In this document: in pieces, positions 63,751 through 64,000 of the stretch
How the letters are laid out: each line of letters starts with the position of its first letter
Position numbering within the stretch: the first letter of the stretch is position 1
Position numbers and translations under genes: made by a program
Assembly (NCBI RefSeq): GCF_030316825.1
Contig: NZ_JASZYU010000001.1
Coordinates: forward strand, 1,984,001-2,048,000
Length of the DNA stretch: 64,000 nucleotides
Origin: Variovorax fucosicus
GTDB taxonomy: Bacteria; Pseudomonadota; Gammaproteobacteria; Burkholderiales; Burkholderiaceae_C
Direction: 5' to 3'
The notes under the pieces: model-generated
The model's database searches: none
Seen by the model: the letters and a program-made list of their open reading frames with translations, nothing else
What the model was told of the DNA's origin: nothing

Positions 63751-64000
63751 ATGTCATTCCTCGCCTTCTTGCTCACGGCCGTCGTTTTGGCCGTTACTCC
63801 AGGCCCGGGCATTGCCTACGTGGTCGCGCGCACCGTGGCTGGAGGTCGGACGGAGGGCTTGGCTTCGTGCCTGGGCACCGGCATCGGCGGCATGCTCCAT
63901 GTTGCCGCTGCGGCCCTTGGCCTGTCGCTGCTGATTGCGCAATCGGCCATGGCTTTCAACCTGGTCAAGTACCTGGGCGCGGCCTATCTGGTCTATCTGG
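63751..64000 (+). CDS. LysE/RhtB-family exporter, N-terminal part (3' end outside window)
   Basis: 83 residues are visible before the right edge. Start MSFLAFLLTAVVLAVTPGPG with the family's TPGPG motif, then GGRTEGLASCLGTGIGGMLH and a second hydrophobic helix. LysE-family proteins export amino acids or related amines. The gene is 46 bp after the ABM gene, probably completing a MocR-controlled unit. Confidence 0.9.
   Translation, partial: MSFLAFLLTAVVLAVTPGPGIAYVVARTVAGGRTEGLASCLGTGIGGMLHVAAAALGLSLLIAQSAMAFNLVKYLGAAYLVYL

Overview
The window looks like a chromosomal segment of a GC-rich betaproteobacterium of the Burkholderiales, most likely family Comamonadaceae and probably Variovorax or a close relative. 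This rests on gene content and protein character (phasin, CreBCD, kdsD-kdsC-lptC, yidC-yidD-rnpA-rpmH/dnaA-dnaN-gyrB); no database search was possible. It holds about 64 protein genes, no tRNA or rRNA that I can see, no CRISPR array, and no complete transposase or integrase gene.

Layout: 0-3.7 kb holds the end of an Old Yellow Enzyme gene, a GNAT remnant, a truncated haemoglobin, a DUF2007 protein, a GNAT enzyme and a two-component system. 3.8-6.3 kb is a tightly coupled hydrolase-ACP-ketosynthase cassette. 6.2-9.2 kb is copper handling (copA facing copZ-cueR, with two MerR-type 19-bp-spacer promoters between them). 9.2-11.1 kb holds a JmjC/cupin-like oxygenase and a TIGR04325-type methyltransferase. 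11.1-13.3 kb is creBC. A 400-bp repeat-rich gap then separates creC from a leftward block (creD, a class A penicillin-binding protein, a desaturase, an SRPBCC protein). A perfect TTCAC-N6-TTCAC cre tag sits between creD and a rightward block: a VIT/VWA protein with a PEP-CTERM-like tail, an exosortase, an EpsI-like protein, a GT51 glycosyltransferase and a GNAT.

25.4-30.9 kb is a polyamine/amino-acid-type ABC importer plus an Asp/Glu-hydantoin racemase homologue that lacks its second catalytic cysteine. A strong sigma-54 promoter match precedes it, and a repeat pair splits its two permease genes. 31-34.5 kb: pirin, a thioredoxin-like protein, two DGPF/YciI proteins and an ECF42-like sigma factor. 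34.5-42.9 kb: lipoprotein, Spy-like chaperone, an EEP-clsB-ybhN membrane operon, phasin, metallophosphoesterase, and a pair of related secreted proteins.

43-53.6 kb is the replication-origin neighbourhood: gyrB-dnaN-dnaA leftward and rpmH-rnpA-yidD-yidC-mnmE rightward. DnaA boxes lie in the dnaA-rpmH gap, and a second origin-like region with AT-rich DNA, TAG trios and DnaA boxes lies downstream of gyrB. 53.6-56 kb holds a cNMP-binding protein and two zinc-ribbon membrane proteins. 56-61 kb is a Kef-type antiporter and kdsD-kdsC-lptC plus an SDR. 61.1-64 kb is a MocR regulator divergent from paiB, an ABM monooxygenase-fold protein and a LysE exporter that runs off the end.

The most striking unexplained signal is a four-copy palindromic element (13.4-13.6 and 29.0-29.2 kb). 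Its ~46-nt core is almost invariant, while the closing stems differ completely in sequence yet remain self-complementary. Nearly all imperfections are wobble pairs on one strand only, which points to selection on a folded RNA or single-stranded DNA.
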